A stretch of DNA of 64,000 nt. It comes from JBKHYJ01 sp046565505. Its GTDB lineage: Bacteria; Acidobacteriota; Blastocatellia; UBA7656. A program made the position numbers and the translations under genes. Under the pieces are notes generated by a model that saw nothing but the letters and a program-made list of their open reading frames with translations, ran no database searches and was not told where the DNA came from. The stretch covers positions 1-64,000 of the forward strand of contig JBKHYJ010000094.1 in the NCBI GenBank assembly GCA_046565505.1, written 5' to 3'. Positions 23,192-31,903 of the stretch are shown here, piece after piece (position 1 is the first letter of the stretch; every line of letters starts with the position of its first letter).

Positions 23192-25363
23192 CTATTTCTG
23201 CCCCATGATGTCCACGCCATCAATGCGGTCGCCGCGAGCTATCCGACTCACCACATCGAGCCCTTCTACGACCTGGCCGAACACGGTGTAGGAACCATCC
23301 AGGTGCGGCTGCGGCGAATGCGTGATGAAGAATTGGCTGCCGCCGGTGTCCTTGCCCGACAGCGCCATGCCGACCGTGCCTGTCTCATACTGGCGGAGAT
23401 TGATCTCGTCGCGAATTTGATAGCCCGGCCCGCCATTCTGGTCGCCGCGAGGGTCGCCGCCCTGTATCACGAAATTGGGCACTACCCGCCCGAAGGCGAG
23501 CCCATTGTAGAAGCCGCTCTGCGCAAGCTGAATGAAGTTATCCACGGTCATAGGCGCGTCTCTGGCGAATAGCTCTATGCGTATGTCCCCCTTCTTCGTG
23601 TGGAGGACTGCGACGGGATTCTTTAACGATTCAGCCATCTGCGCGACCCGCTGCCAGTATGCCCGCGTGTGGTTGGTGTTGACTTTGCCTATTTGCAGCA
23701 CCTTCGACGTGGCCGGGTCTATGTTCGACCCGCGGATTAGCTCGGCCGCCTTCAGCCGCACGACGTAGTCTTCGTCGCGAGTCGCCTCCGAGAGCGCCAG
23801 AACGCTCATGGGGTGATGGAGCTTGTCGGCCGCTTCGAGTATGGCTATCCGCGCGTCATTCATCTTATCGGCGCGCGCCGTTTTGTACGCCTCTTCGAGC
23901 GCCTTCACGACCGCCTCGGATCCGTCGCCGAGGCCCCCCAGGAGAGTCGCGGCCGTCGCGCGCACAATGACATCTTCCGCCTTGAGATTTTCAAGCAAGA
24001 TGCCGCGCAGACCCTCGGCCTTCGCCGCCGCGAGTGCGTTCAAGACGTCGGACGCCGCGCGGGGGTCGGGCTTGCCATAAGTCTTGCCCGACATCAGGTC
24101 GAGCAGGATTGTCTTCGCCCGGTCGGTCCCCAACTGCCCGAGCCCCTGAGCGTAGGCGGCCATCGCTTTCCAGTCGTCTCTAGGCAGTTTCACCGACTCC
24201 GGCACGTCGAAGAAAGCGGCCTCGCCGAACCTCGCCGCGGCCACTTCCGCTTCGGGAAACGAGCCGAGCTTGCCGTCGGCCAGCCGGAATGCCTTGAGGA
24301 ATGCGAGTCCGCGCGGGTCTTTGATGTTGCCGACCGCCGTCGCGATCAGAAGCAGCAGGTTCTGTTGAGTCGGCACGCCTGATTTCTCACGGTCGAACGC
24401 GCGGTAGCCGGAAAGCAACGTGTTGCCTAGCGCCGCCAGCGGCTCCGCGGCGCGCGCGTCGCCGATCGCGCCCAGCGCGTTGATCGAATTAATCACGACC
24501 CTTTCGTCTTTATCAGCCAGTAGTTTTATCAGCGGCTCTACGGCCTGCCCGGCCTTTGCGACCCCGAGCGCGCGGGCGGCGTGCGCGCGCACGAGCGCGT
24601 TATTATCATTGAGCAGAGGCATGAGCGAAGCGGCAGCCGCCCCGATCCCTTCGCGTATTCGCGCCAGCGCGTTGGCCGCCTGCCATCTCAAATCCGCGTC
24701 AGGCGAGCGAAGCTGCGCGGCGATGGCTTCGACCGTCGAAGGCTGTTTTATCCTCAGCAGCGCGGTGAGCGCCAGCGTGGCTACGAACTTCGCTTCGCCC
24801 GAAGGTGACGCGGCGGTCGGGGGCAGCATGGCGGCGATTGCGTCTGCTATCCCCTTGACTCCGTAGCTGCCGAGCGCCGCGGCGGAGATGCTGTTTGAAG
24901 CGATCTTGCCGAGCGCCTCGGCCGCCCGGCCGCGCACAAGGTAAGAGCTTTCAACCCCCGGGTCGAGGCGCTGAAGGAGGTAAGAGGCGGCGTGGTGGCT
25001 TTCAATCTCGCCCAGCGAGAAGGCGGCAAGCGCCCTCATCTCGGGGTTGCGGTTCTCGGCATTCTTGTCGCCATTCAGCACGTCAACCAAAAAGCCGAGG
25101 CCGCTCGCGTAACCTATGCGGCCGAGGGCAAGGATCGCGCGGCGGCGCACGCCGCCATGCGGCGGCTGGAGCATTTCGAGCAGGTCATTAGTGATCGTGC
25201 GCTCGTCCTCGTACTGGATAATCTTGGGATACAGGACGCGCTGCGAGCGGTCGCGCTTCAGCGTCGGCCTTTGCGATGGGGCGGCCGGCGGCGGAGTCTG
25301 CGGCGCCGCCGCCGACGTAACTAGCAGGGCTGCGAGGGCCGCGTACAAGATATGAAGTCTCAT
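23192..25363 (-). CDS. Exported HEAT-repeat protein fused to cyclophilin-type peptidyl-prolyl isomerase
   Basis: From ATG 25363 the product has 723 residues: a signal peptide (YAALAALLVTSAAAPQ), a Pro-rich linker, a long array of about 12 HEAT-like repeats (about 55-575; e.g. VRRRAILALGRIGYASG, VRAHAARALGVAKAG, VVINSINALGAIGDARA) and a C-terminal cyclophilin domain (about 590-723). The isomerase core is intact: FGRVVPNFVIQGGDPRGD, GMALSGKDTGGSQFFIT and HLDGSYTVFGQV. The scaffold probably presents client proteins to the isomerase in the periplasm. A TATAAT on the minus strand ends 7 bases before the ATG, so the mRNA may be leaderless. The 3' end is duplicated about 0.9 kb downstream. Confidence 0.88.
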   Translation of the reverse strand: MRLHILYAALAALLVTSAAAPQTPPPAAPSQRPTLKRDRSQRVLYPKIIQYEDERTITNDLLEMLQPPHGGVRRRAILALGRIGYASGLGFLVDVLNGDKNAENRNPEMRALAAFSLGEIESHHAASYLLQRLDPGVESSYLVRGRAAEALGKIASNSISAAALGSYGVKGIADAIAAMLPPTAASPSGEAKFVATLALTALLRIKQPSTVEAIAAQLRSPDADLRWQAANALARIREGIGAAAASLMPLLNDNNALVRAHAARALGVAKAGQAVEPLIKLLADKDERVVINSINALGAIGDARAAEPLAALGNTLLSGYRAFDREKSGVPTQQNLLLLIATAVGNIKDPRGLAFLKAFRLADGKLGSFPEAEVAAARFGEAAFFDVPESVKLPRDDWKAMAAYAQGLGQLGTDRAKTILLDLMSGKTYGKPDPRAASDVLNALAAAKAEGLRGILLENLKAEDVIVRATAATLLGGLGDGSEAVVKALEEAYKTARADKMNDARIAILEAADKLHHPMSVLALSEATRDEDYVVRLKAAELIRGSNIDPATSKVLQIGKVNTNHTRAYWQRVAQMAESLKNPVAVLHTKKGDIRIELFARDAPMTVDNFIQLAQSGFYNGLAFGRVVPNFVIQGGDPRGDQNGGPGYQIRDEINLRQYETGTVGMALSGKDTGGSQFFITHSPQPHLDGSYTVFGQVVEGLDVVSRIARGDRIDGVDIMGQK

Positions 25364-25370
25364 CACAAAC

Positions 25371-25376
25371 ATTATA
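25371..25376 (-). promoter_or_regulatory. Candidate -10 element giving a leaderless HEAT-cyclophilin mRNA
   Basis: The minus strand reads TATAAT here, 7 bases before the chosen ATG at 25363, where a transcript start would fall. There is no Shine-Dalgarno. A -35 is not clear. Confidence 0.4.
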
Positions 25377-25531
25377 CATAGCGACGAGTGACGAGTGACA
25401 AGCGGTAAGGTCGCCGGTCAAATTTTTGAGCGCGAGACTATATTCGACGCCCCGCGCCGCCCGCGGGCGGTTTCGCCGGGGGCGAATCGCCCGGCGCGCA
25501 TTTCCAATCGCGCGCCGGGGGCTTTCGCCCC

Positions 25532-27592
25532 TTAGCACTTCGCGACTTCGACAAGATTATCGTAAAACGTGGCCCCGCCCCCGATGTCTGTTAGAGCCTG
25601 AGACACAGTTTGATTCACATTCGTGTAGCCGGGGCTGAGCTTGTTCCACCAGATGGAGAGAGCGCACCCGACGCCGGGCTTCACGCGCGCGGATATCCGC
25701 GCGACGAGCCGGCACTCGCCCCTGTCGTTCCACACGCGGACCATCTGCCCGTCGCTGATCCCGCGCCGCAGGGCGTCTTCAGGGTTGAGCAGGATGAAAG
25801 GCTGGCGCTCGCCCCTTAGGAAAGATTCCTGGTGCGAGAACGTCGAGTTGAGAAAAGTATTGGCGGGCGGGCTGATGAGTTGCAGGGGGAAGCGCGCGGC
25901 CAATTCAGGGGCGGTGGCGGGAGATTCCCGCGGCGGTATGTACGCAGGGAGCGGGTCGAGCCCCGCCTGCCGCATGCGCTCGGAATAAAGCTCGCACTTA
26001 CCTGACGGGGTTGGGTAGCCCCCCTCCGCGAAGGGCGCGAAAGTTTCCGGCAGGTTGAGCCGCGCCCACCCATCACGCTTCAACCGCTCTAGCGTGACGC
26101 CCTCGAATCTGCGATCGGTCGTCGAGAGCGCGGCACGTATGATGTCTTCGTCCGTGTCCCTGAAGCAGTCTTCTTCAAATCCCATAGCCTCTGCCAGCAG
26201 CCGGAAGACCTCCGAGTTCGGCTTCGCCTCGCCGAGCGGCTCGATGGCGGGCTCGTTGTAGACGAGGTAATAGTGCCCGTAGGGCTTCACCACGTCGCGG
26301 TGCTCAAGCTGAGTCGTCGCCGGCAAAACGATGTCGGCGTAATCCGCGGTGTCTGTCTGAAATTGGTCGTGGACCACGGTGAAGAGGTCGTCGCGTTTCA
26401 GCCCCTCGATCACCTTCGATTGGTCTGGCGCGACCGCCGCGGGGTTGGAGTTGTAGACGTAGAGGGCGCGTACGGGAGGGGCCGCCTCCGTCAGGGCCTC
26501 GCCGAGCCGCGACATGTTAATCGTGCGCGGGTTCCCACGAATCAAATCCGGCCGGTGAAGCGCGGCCTCATTAAACGGGAACATCCCGCCAGTAGACAGC
26601 AGCACGCCCCCGCCCGCGTCGCGCCATGCGCCCGTCAGGGCGGGCAGGCAGCAGATAGCGCGGACTGCCATGCCGCCCCCCGCGTGCCGCTGCAATCCGT
26701 AATTTATTCGTATCGCCGCCGGGCGAGTCGTAGCGTACTCGCGCGCGAAATTTATTATCTCTTCTTCGGTCACGCCGCAGGCAGCCGCCGCGCGAGATGG
26801 GGGGAACTCGGCCGCGCGCCCTTTTAATTCTTCAAAGCCGACCGTGTGCCGCTCGACGTAGTCGCGGTCTTCGAGCCCTTCGCTCAGGATGACGTTCATA
26901 ACGGCGAGGGCGAACGCGCCGTCGGTCCCCGGCTGGAGCTGAATTAGCTGGTGGCAGTGGTCGAGCGTGTGATTGCGGTAAGGGTCTATGCCTATGAGCC
27001 TCGCGCCATTTTGGAGCGCCTCTTTGATCTCGGGCCACAGGTGGATGTTTGACGAGAGCGTGTTCGTGCCCCACAGAACGATCAACCGGGCGAGGTGGAA
27101 GTTCTCCATGTCGGTCCCGACCGTCGCGCCCATCGTGAAGCGCATGGCGTCCCCGCCCGCCTGCGAGCATATCGTCCGCGCGAGCAGGCTGGCCCCCAGC
27201 CTGTGAAAGAATCGCCGGTCCATGCTGGAGCCGTTGACGGTCCCCATCGTGCCGCAATAGCTGTAGGGCAGTATGGCCTCCGGGCCGTCGCCCGACCGCG
27301 CAATCTCGCCGAAGCGGCGGGCGATTGTATCTATAGCTTCGCCCCACGTCATGGGCTCGAATCGGCCTTCGCCTTTCGCGCCGACCCTGCGCATAGGGCG
27401 GAGCAGCCGGTCCGGGTGGTACACCCGTTCGAGGTATCGCGACACCTTCGTGCAGAGGAATCCGCGCGTGGTCGGGTGATTCGGGTCACCAGACACTTTG
27501 GTGGCGCGCCCGCCCTCCACTTCTACGAGCATCGCGCAAGTGTCAGGGCAATCGTGCGGGCAGGCGGCATGAACGACTTTCATTTCACGCAT
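25532..27592 (-). CDS. Molybdopterin-dependent oxidoreductase (DMSO reductase family), Fe4S4-binding
   Basis: The 686-residue enzyme opens with a Fe4S4 motif: C11, C15, C19 and C47 (CPHDCPDTC ... GFLC). The molybdopterin-binding parts follow: PMTWGEAIDTIARRFGE, YSYCGTMGTVNGSSMDRRFF, VLWGTNTLSSNIHLW, and the C-terminal ASVPS-like domain with PANTFLNSTFSHQESF and NPEDALRRGISDGQMVRVWND. It has no Tat signal and no adjacent small subunits, so it is probably cytoplasmic. The metal ligand (Ser, Asp, Cys or Sec) is not assigned here and no in-frame UGA is evident, so there is no sign that it is a selenoprotein. ATG 27592 is chosen over an upstream TTG because GAGG lies upstream. Substrate unknown. 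Confidence 0.88.
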   Translation of the reverse strand: MREMKVVHAACPHDCPDTCAMLVEVEGGRATKVSGDPNHPTTRGFLCTKVSRYLERVYHPDRLLRPMRRVGAKGEGRFEPMTWGEAIDTIARRFGEIARSGDGPEAILPYSYCGTMGTVNGSSMDRRFFHRLGASLLARTICSQAGGDAMRFTMGATVGTDMENFHLARLIVLWGTNTLSSNIHLWPEIKEALQNGARLIGIDPYRNHTLDHCHQLIQLQPGTDGAFALAVMNVILSEGLEDRDYVERHTVGFEELKGRAAEFPPSRAAAACGVTEEEIINFAREYATTRPAAIRINYGLQRHAGGGMAVRAICCLPALTGAWRDAGGGVLLSTGGMFPFNEAALHRPDLIRGNPRTINMSRLGEALTEAAPPVRALYVYNSNPAAVAPDQSKVIEGLKRDDLFTVVHDQFQTDTADYADIVLPATTQLEHRDVVKPYGHYYLVYNEPAIEPLGEAKPNSEVFRLLAEAMGFEEDCFRDTDEDIIRAALSTTDRRFEGVTLERLKRDGWARLNLPETFAPFAEGGYPTPSGKCELYSERMRQAGLDPLPAYIPPRESPATAPELAARFPLQLISPPANTFLNSTFSHQESFLRGERQPFILLNPEDALRRGISDGQMVRVWNDRGECRLVARISARVKPGVGCALSIWWNKLSPGYTNVNQTVSQALTDIGGGATFYDNLVEVAKC

Positions 27593-27785
27593 AGGCAATA
27601 AACCTCGGTTCTATGACGGCATGGGAATTCTGATTCCTGGATCGGTTTAAGTCAAACGAAGAAAGCGGCGCGCCGCGGATGAGCGCCCGCGCCGTCCGGC
27701 ACTGATTTGATCCCCGGAGGTTCGCGCCACAGTCACCCATCCGCCCCGCCGTCTCCGCCATCGGCCGGGCGTCCGCGCGTTGTAA

Positions 27786-27797
27786 GCGACATGTCGC
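27786..27797. promoter_or_regulatory. Perfect 12-bp palindrome upstream of argH
   Basis: GCGACATGTCGC is a perfect inverted repeat 44 bases before the argH start. It could be an operator; it does not resemble the ARG boxes upstream of argR. Confidence 0.25.
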
Positions 27798-27841
27798 CAT
27801 AGTATCCTGTGAGACTCTAATTCGGCCGGAGATTAAAAGAT

Positions 27842-29218
27842 ATGAAACTCTGGGGCGGGAGGTTCAAGGGCGAGGCTGACAGCGAGTTCGCCCGCTTCAA
27901 CTCATCATTCCCGTTCGATCGTCGCTTGATAGAGTCTGACGTTGAAGGGAGTCTAGCGCAGGCTGAGGCGTTAGAGGCCGCGGGAATTCTGACCCCCGAG
28001 GAGGCCGGGCGGATCGCCTACGCCCTCGGAGAGATTCTGCGGCGTTCGCGCGAGGAGGCTGGCTACCTCGACAGCCGCGACGCGGAAGACGTGCACAGCT
28101 TCGTCGAGGCGGAGCTGGTCGCGGCGGTCGGCGAAGCCGGATACAAACTGCATACGGGCCGCAGCCGCAACGATCAAGTCGCGACGGACCTCAGGCTCTT
28201 TTTGCGCGGCGAGATCGACCGCTGCTCGGGGCTCGTCGCCGACGTGCAGCGCGCGCTCGTCGAATTAGCCGAGGCGAACCGCGACTCAATCATCCCCGGC
28301 TACACGCACCTTCAGCGCGCACAACCCCTGCTGTTCGCGCACTACCTTCTAGCCTATTTCGAGATGCTGGCGCGCGACCGCGCGAGGCTGGCCGAAACGC
28401 GCGCGCGCGTGAATAGATCGCCGCTCGGGTCGGGCGCGCTGGCGGGGACAGGCTTCCCGATTAACCGCGAACAGGTGGCGCGGCGGCTCGGGTTTGATGG
28501 GCCGTGCGATAACAGCCTCGACGCCGTGAGCGACCGCGATTTCGTGATCGAGTTCATAGGCGCGGCCGCGATCATCATGGTTCACCTGAGCCGGCTGTCC
28601 GAAGACCTGATAATCTACTCGACGGCAGAGTTCGCATTCGTCGAGTTGTCGGATTCGGTGTCGACCGGCTCGTCGCTGATGCCCCAGAAGAAGAACCCGG
28701 ACTCGCTCGAACTCATCCGCGGGAAGTCGGGCCGTGTGTTCGGCCACCACGCCGCGCTGCTGGCGACCCTGAAGGGGTTGCCGCTCGCGTATAACAAAGA
28801 CATGCAGGAGGACAAGGAAGCCCTCTTCGATACGGTCGACACGCTGAGCGGCTCGCTATCGGTGATGGCTACCGTATTACGAAACATCCGCCTGGACCCG
28901 GACCGGGCGCGCGGGGCCGCGTCGCGCGGTTACTTGAATGCCACTGACCTCGCGGACTACCTGGTCCGGCGCGGGCTGGAATTTCGGCGGGCTCACGAAC
29001 TCGTGGGCCGCGTGGTGAATTACGCGATCGGGCGCGGTAAGGCGCTGGAAGAATTGTCGCTCGAAGAGTACGGCGAATTCTCACCCCTCTTCGCGGGCGA
29101 TTTATACCAGGCGCTCGCGCTCGAATCGTCGCTCGCCAACAAGCCCGCGTGGGGCGGCACGTCACCTCAGCAGGTGCGCGATGCGCTCGCGCGGGCGCGC
29201 GCCCTGCTCGACTCTTAA
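27842..29218 (+). CDS. argH: Argininosuccinate lyase
   Basis: ArgH cleaves argininosuccinate to arginine and fumarate, the final step of arginine synthesis. The 458-residue protein begins with the typical KLWGGRFKGEADSEFARFNSS, contains SRNDQVATDLRLFLR with the active-site region, and carries the fumarase/ASL signature GSSLMPQKKNPDSLELIRGK. The C-terminal ...GTSPQQV...ALARARALL is complete. The gene opens a two-gene plus-strand unit with a cupin and faces the minus-strand arg operon. Confidence 0.97.
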   Translation: MKLWGGRFKGEADSEFARFNSSFPFDRRLIESDVEGSLAQAEALEAAGILTPEEAGRIAYALGEILRRSREEAGYLDSRDAEDVHSFVEAELVAAVGEAGYKLHTGRSRNDQVATDLRLFLRGEIDRCSGLVADVQRALVELAEANRDSIIPGYTHLQRAQPLLFAHYLLAYFEMLARDRARLAETRARVNRSPLGSGALAGTGFPINREQVARRLGFDGPCDNSLDAVSDRDFVIEFIGAAAIIMVHLSRLSEDLIIYSTAEFAFVELSDSVSTGSSLMPQKKNPDSLELIRGKSGRVFGHHAALLATLKGLPLAYNKDMQEDKEALFDTVDTLSGSLSVMATVLRNIRLDPDRARGAASRGYLNATDLADYLVRRGLEFRRAHELVGRVVNYAIGRGKALEELSLEEYGEFSPLFAGDLYQALALESSLANKPAWGGTSPQQVRDALARARALLDS

Positions 29219-29234
29219 TTCTAGAGGCATCCGG

Positions 29235-29714
29235 GTGATTACTATGCCGGACGACAAGGAACAGACTGACTGGAAGCATAGAGGCGTTCGCATCGTGCGC
29301 GCAGGGGAGCTTGATACGAACACACCTCAGACGCCCGGCATGAGTCGCGCGGCGGCAATCACGCATGCCCGCGCGGGGGCGACCAGGCTGTGGGCCGGGA
29401 CCGTGACCATCCACCCGGACGCGAAGACCGGCGCGCATCATCACGGGGAGTTGGAAAGCGTCATCTATGTCGTACGCGGCCGGGCGCGCATGAGGTGGGG
29501 AGACAGCCTCGAGTTCACAGCCGAGGCGGGGCCGGGCGATTTCATCTACGTCCCTCCTTACGTGCCGCACCAGGAGATCAATGCCTGCGCGGACGAATCG
29601 CTCGAATGCGTTCTTGTGAGGAGCGGGCAGGAGCCTATAGTCGTCAACCTGAATATACCGACCGTAGAGCCGCCCGAAGAGGTCAGGTGGATTGACGACG
29701 TTCACACCTCTTAG
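29235..29714 (+). CDS. Cupin-fold protein
   Basis: With a GTG start at 29235, 7 bases after AGAGG, the protein has 159 residues; ATG 29244 is the alternative. The cupin metal motifs are present: GAHHHGELESVIYVVRG (first motif, His-rich) and PGDFIYVPPYVPHQEIN (second motif). Such small cupins include isomerases, dioxygenases and ligand-binding proteins; the function is not determined here. It starts 16 bases after argH and probably shares its transcript, so an arginine-related or regulatory role is possible. Confidence 0.85.
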   Translation: MITMPDDKEQTDWKHRGVRIVRAGELDTNTPQTPGMSRAAAITHARAGATRLWAGTVTIHPDAKTGAHHHGELESVIYVVRGRARMRWGDSLEFTAEAGPGDFIYVPPYVPHQEINACADESLECVLVRSGQEPIVVNLNIPTVEPPEEVRWIDDVHTS

Positions 29715-29743
29715 GCGGCCGTCGCGACTCATGGCTGGCCGCC
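29714..29743. terminator. Shared terminator between the cupin and argB
   Basis: GGCGGCC (29714-29720) pairs with GGCCGCC (29737-29743) in the 43-base gap between two convergent genes. Its first base is the last base of the cupin stop codon. Confidence 0.5.
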
Positions 29744-29757
29744 ATCCCTTTCGCCTC

Positions 29758-30645
29758 TTATTGCGCGATCATGGTGCCCGCGCCCTCGTCCGTAAAAACT
29801 TCGTGGAGCAGCGCGTTACGTTTATTGCCGTTGATGATGTGCGCGCTGCGAACGCCCCGGCGAATCAAGTGCGTGATGGCGGAAATCTTAGGCAGCATCC
29901 CGGCCGACACCACGCGGTCGCGCACGAGCCGCTCCGCCTCTTCGACGGATAATCTCGACATCCTTGAAGATGGGTCGTTGCGGTCGAGCAGGATGCCGTC
30001 AACGTCCGTCAGCAGAACGAGTTTCTCCGCATGCAGGTGCACGGCCATCTCGGCGGCGATAGTGTCGGCGTTGATGTTGTAAACGTTCCCCTGTTCGTCC
30101 GCGCCGAGGGACGAGATGACGGGGATGTAGCCGTTGTCGAGCAGCAGTTGGACCAGCCGCACGTTAATGTCCACTATGTCGCCGACGTGACCGAAATCGA
30201 TGGCCTCGATCTGCCCCGTCTCCTGGTTGAGCACGTTCTGAATCTCGCGCCGCCGCGCCTGGATCGTGTTGCCGTCGAGCCCCGACAGCCCGACCGTCTG
30301 CGCGCCCGCGCGCCGGAGTGCGGAAAGAACGTCCATGTTAATCTGGCCCGCGAATACCATTTTCGCGACTTCGAGGGTTTCGTCGTCGGTCACCCGCCGC
30401 CCGTTGACTATGCGTTGAGTGATGCCGAGTTTTTCGGCGATCGTGGTGAGCTGTTTGCCCCCGCCGTGTATGACCGCTAGGCGGATGCCTACCTGCTGGC
30501 ACAGCGTTATCTCCTCGGCAAGGGCGTTTAGCTGATCGTGGTCCTCCGTGACTTTGCCCGACAGCTTAATGACAAAAATATTGTTCTTGAAACGCTGAAT
30601 GTATGGCAGCGCTTCCCGCAGCAGCTCTAGTCTTTCGTGTTTCAT
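29758..30645 (-). CDS. argB: N-acetylglutamate kinase
   Basis: ArgB phosphorylates N-acetylglutamate, step two of arginine synthesis. The 295-residue protein has the amino-acid-kinase fold motifs: VIKLSGKVTEDHDQ, LAVIHGGGKQLTTIAEKLG, GLSGLDGNTIQARRR, INADTIAAEMAVHL and LTDVDGILLDRND. The C-terminal LIRRGVRSAHIINGN helix-strand matches the family. Start ATG 30645 gives the normal start (KHERLELLREALPYIQRF). It is the last gene of the minus-strand arg unit. Confidence 0.96.
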   Translation of the reverse strand: MKHERLELLREALPYIQRFKNNIFVIKLSGKVTEDHDQLNALAEEITLCQQVGIRLAVIHGGGKQLTTIAEKLGITQRIVNGRRVTDDETLEVAKMVFAGQINMDVLSALRRAGAQTVGLSGLDGNTIQARRREIQNVLNQETGQIEAIDFGHVGDIVDINVRLVQLLLDNGYIPVISSLGADEQGNVYNINADTIAAEMAVHLHAEKLVLLTDVDGILLDRNDPSSRMSRLSVEEAERLVRDRVVSAGMLPKISAITHLIRRGVRSAHIINGNKRNALLHEVFTDEGAGTMIAQ

Positions 30646-30763
30646 CTTTTTTAGCGGCGAGGCCCGGCGGCCCGGTGAAATAAAAGGAGCAGTCTGCCCG
30701 CTTGCCTCAACCCCATGCCGCATGCAGGGGCCGTCCGCCGCATACTCTTTTTCCGCCCGGCCC

Positions 30764-31777
30764 TCAGTCCTGTAGTATTGACGCGAGCACGGCTTTCTGT
30801 GCGTGCAGGCGGTTTTCGGCTTCGTCGATTGCCGCATTCTGAGGCCCGTCGAGCACGCCGTCCGTCACGACCACGTTGCGGCGCACGGGGAGGCAGTGCA
30901 TGAAAATGCCACGGTCCGTCGAGCGCATGATGGCTTCGTCCACGCGCCAGTCGCGGTAATTCTCGCGGGCCCGGATGTCTTGCTCGGGCTCGCCGTAAAA
31001 CTGTTTGCCGCCCCAGCTTTTCGCGTACACGACGCGGGCGCCTTCGCAGGCTTCGCGGTAATTACGCGACACGCGCACGGCCCCCCCGCTGGCTTCCGCG
31101 CCCGCGCGCACCTCCGCCATCACTTCGTCCCCGAGGTCGTATTCGGGCGGACAGGCTATTGTCAGATCGAGCCCGAACTGCGCCGCTATCAGTGCGAAAG
31201 AATTCGGCACGGCCATCGGCAATGGCTTAGGGTGAAAGGCCCAGGTCAACGTCACCCTGTCGTGCGAAAGTGAGCCGAGCTTCTCGCGCATGGTTATCAC
31301 GTCCGCGAGGGCCTGGAATGGGTGGTGGCGTGACGATTCGAGGTTGAGCACCGGCACGTCGCTGTGCTCCGCAAAACCGCGCAGCACGGGGTCGGCTATC
31401 TCCTCCGCATAGCTCCGCATCTCTGGAAAGGCGCGGACGCCGATTGCCGCGACGTAGCGCGAGAGCACCCGCGCCGCTTCTTTGATGTGCTCTGTCTTGT
31501 CGCCGTCCATGACGACGTTCTCGCGGTATTCCAGGCTCCACATCCCTTTACCCACGTCGAGCGTGATGGCGTTCCCGCCGAGTTCGTAGACCGCTATGTC
31601 CATCGACGCGCGGGTGCGGAGCGACGGGTTGAAGAAGACGAGCGCCACGCTCCTGCCGGCGAGCGGGCGCTCCGCGTAATCTCTCGCCTTGATCTTCGCC
31701 GCCAGGTCGATGAGCGAATCCAGTTGACCGCGCGTGAAATCGGCTGTGCTTAAAAAGTCTCTACCCTTAATATCCAT
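30764..31777 (-). CDS. N-acyl-ornithine carbamoyltransferase (AOTCase/SOTCase family)
   Basis: This 337-residue enzyme belongs with N-acetyl- and N-succinyl-ornithine carbamoyltransferases, not canonical OTCases. Support comes from FFNPSLRTRASMDIA for the carbamoyl-phosphate site, MDGDKTEHIKEAARVL, WAFHPKPLPMAVPNSFALI, YAKSWGGKQFYGE and FMHCLPVRRNVVVTDGV. In the Bacteroides SOTCase the position of Thr95 here is Pro90; in Xanthomonas AOTCase it is Glu92. A single swap at that site changes specificity (established work on this family). Thr leaves the acyl preference open. The pathway would carbamoylate N-acetyl- or N-succinyl-ornithine and need a later deacylation. It lies between argD and argB. 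Confidence 0.9.
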   Translation of the reverse strand: MDIKGRDFLSTADFTRGQLDSLIDLAAKIKARDYAERPLAGRSVALVFFNPSLRTRASMDIAVYELGGNAITLDVGKGMWSLEYRENVVMDGDKTEHIKEAARVLSRYVAAIGVRAFPEMRSYAEEIADPVLRGFAEHSDVPVLNLESSRHHPFQALADVITMREKLGSLSHDRVTLTWAFHPKPLPMAVPNSFALIAAQFGLDLTIACPPEYDLGDEVMAEVRAGAEASGGAVRVSRNYREACEGARVVYAKSWGGKQFYGEPEQDIRARENYRDWRVDEAIMRSTDRGIFMHCLPVRRNVVVTDGVLDGPQNAAIDEAENRLHAQKAVLASILQD

Positions 31778-31903
31778 CTTTCTTTTGGCGGCCGGGCCGC
31801 GCTTCGCAGGCGGCGAGGCCCGAACGGCGCGAGGGCCATGACATGAAATTACCGTTGCGCGGGCGACCGCATGCGGGCGGCCCGACGTGCGCAAGTGCCG
31901 GCC

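Noticed and set aside
25532..27592. Idea that the molybdopterin enzyme is the selenoprotein served by the nearby tRNA-Sec
   Set aside because: No in-frame UGA or Sec-type active-site segment is visible; the enzyme has no Sec need on this evidence.
30764..31777. Canonical ornithine carbamoyltransferase (argF)
   Set aside because: The FFNPSLRTR and WAFHPKPLPMAVPNSF patterns belong to the N-acyl-ornithine family and not to the OTCase pattern.
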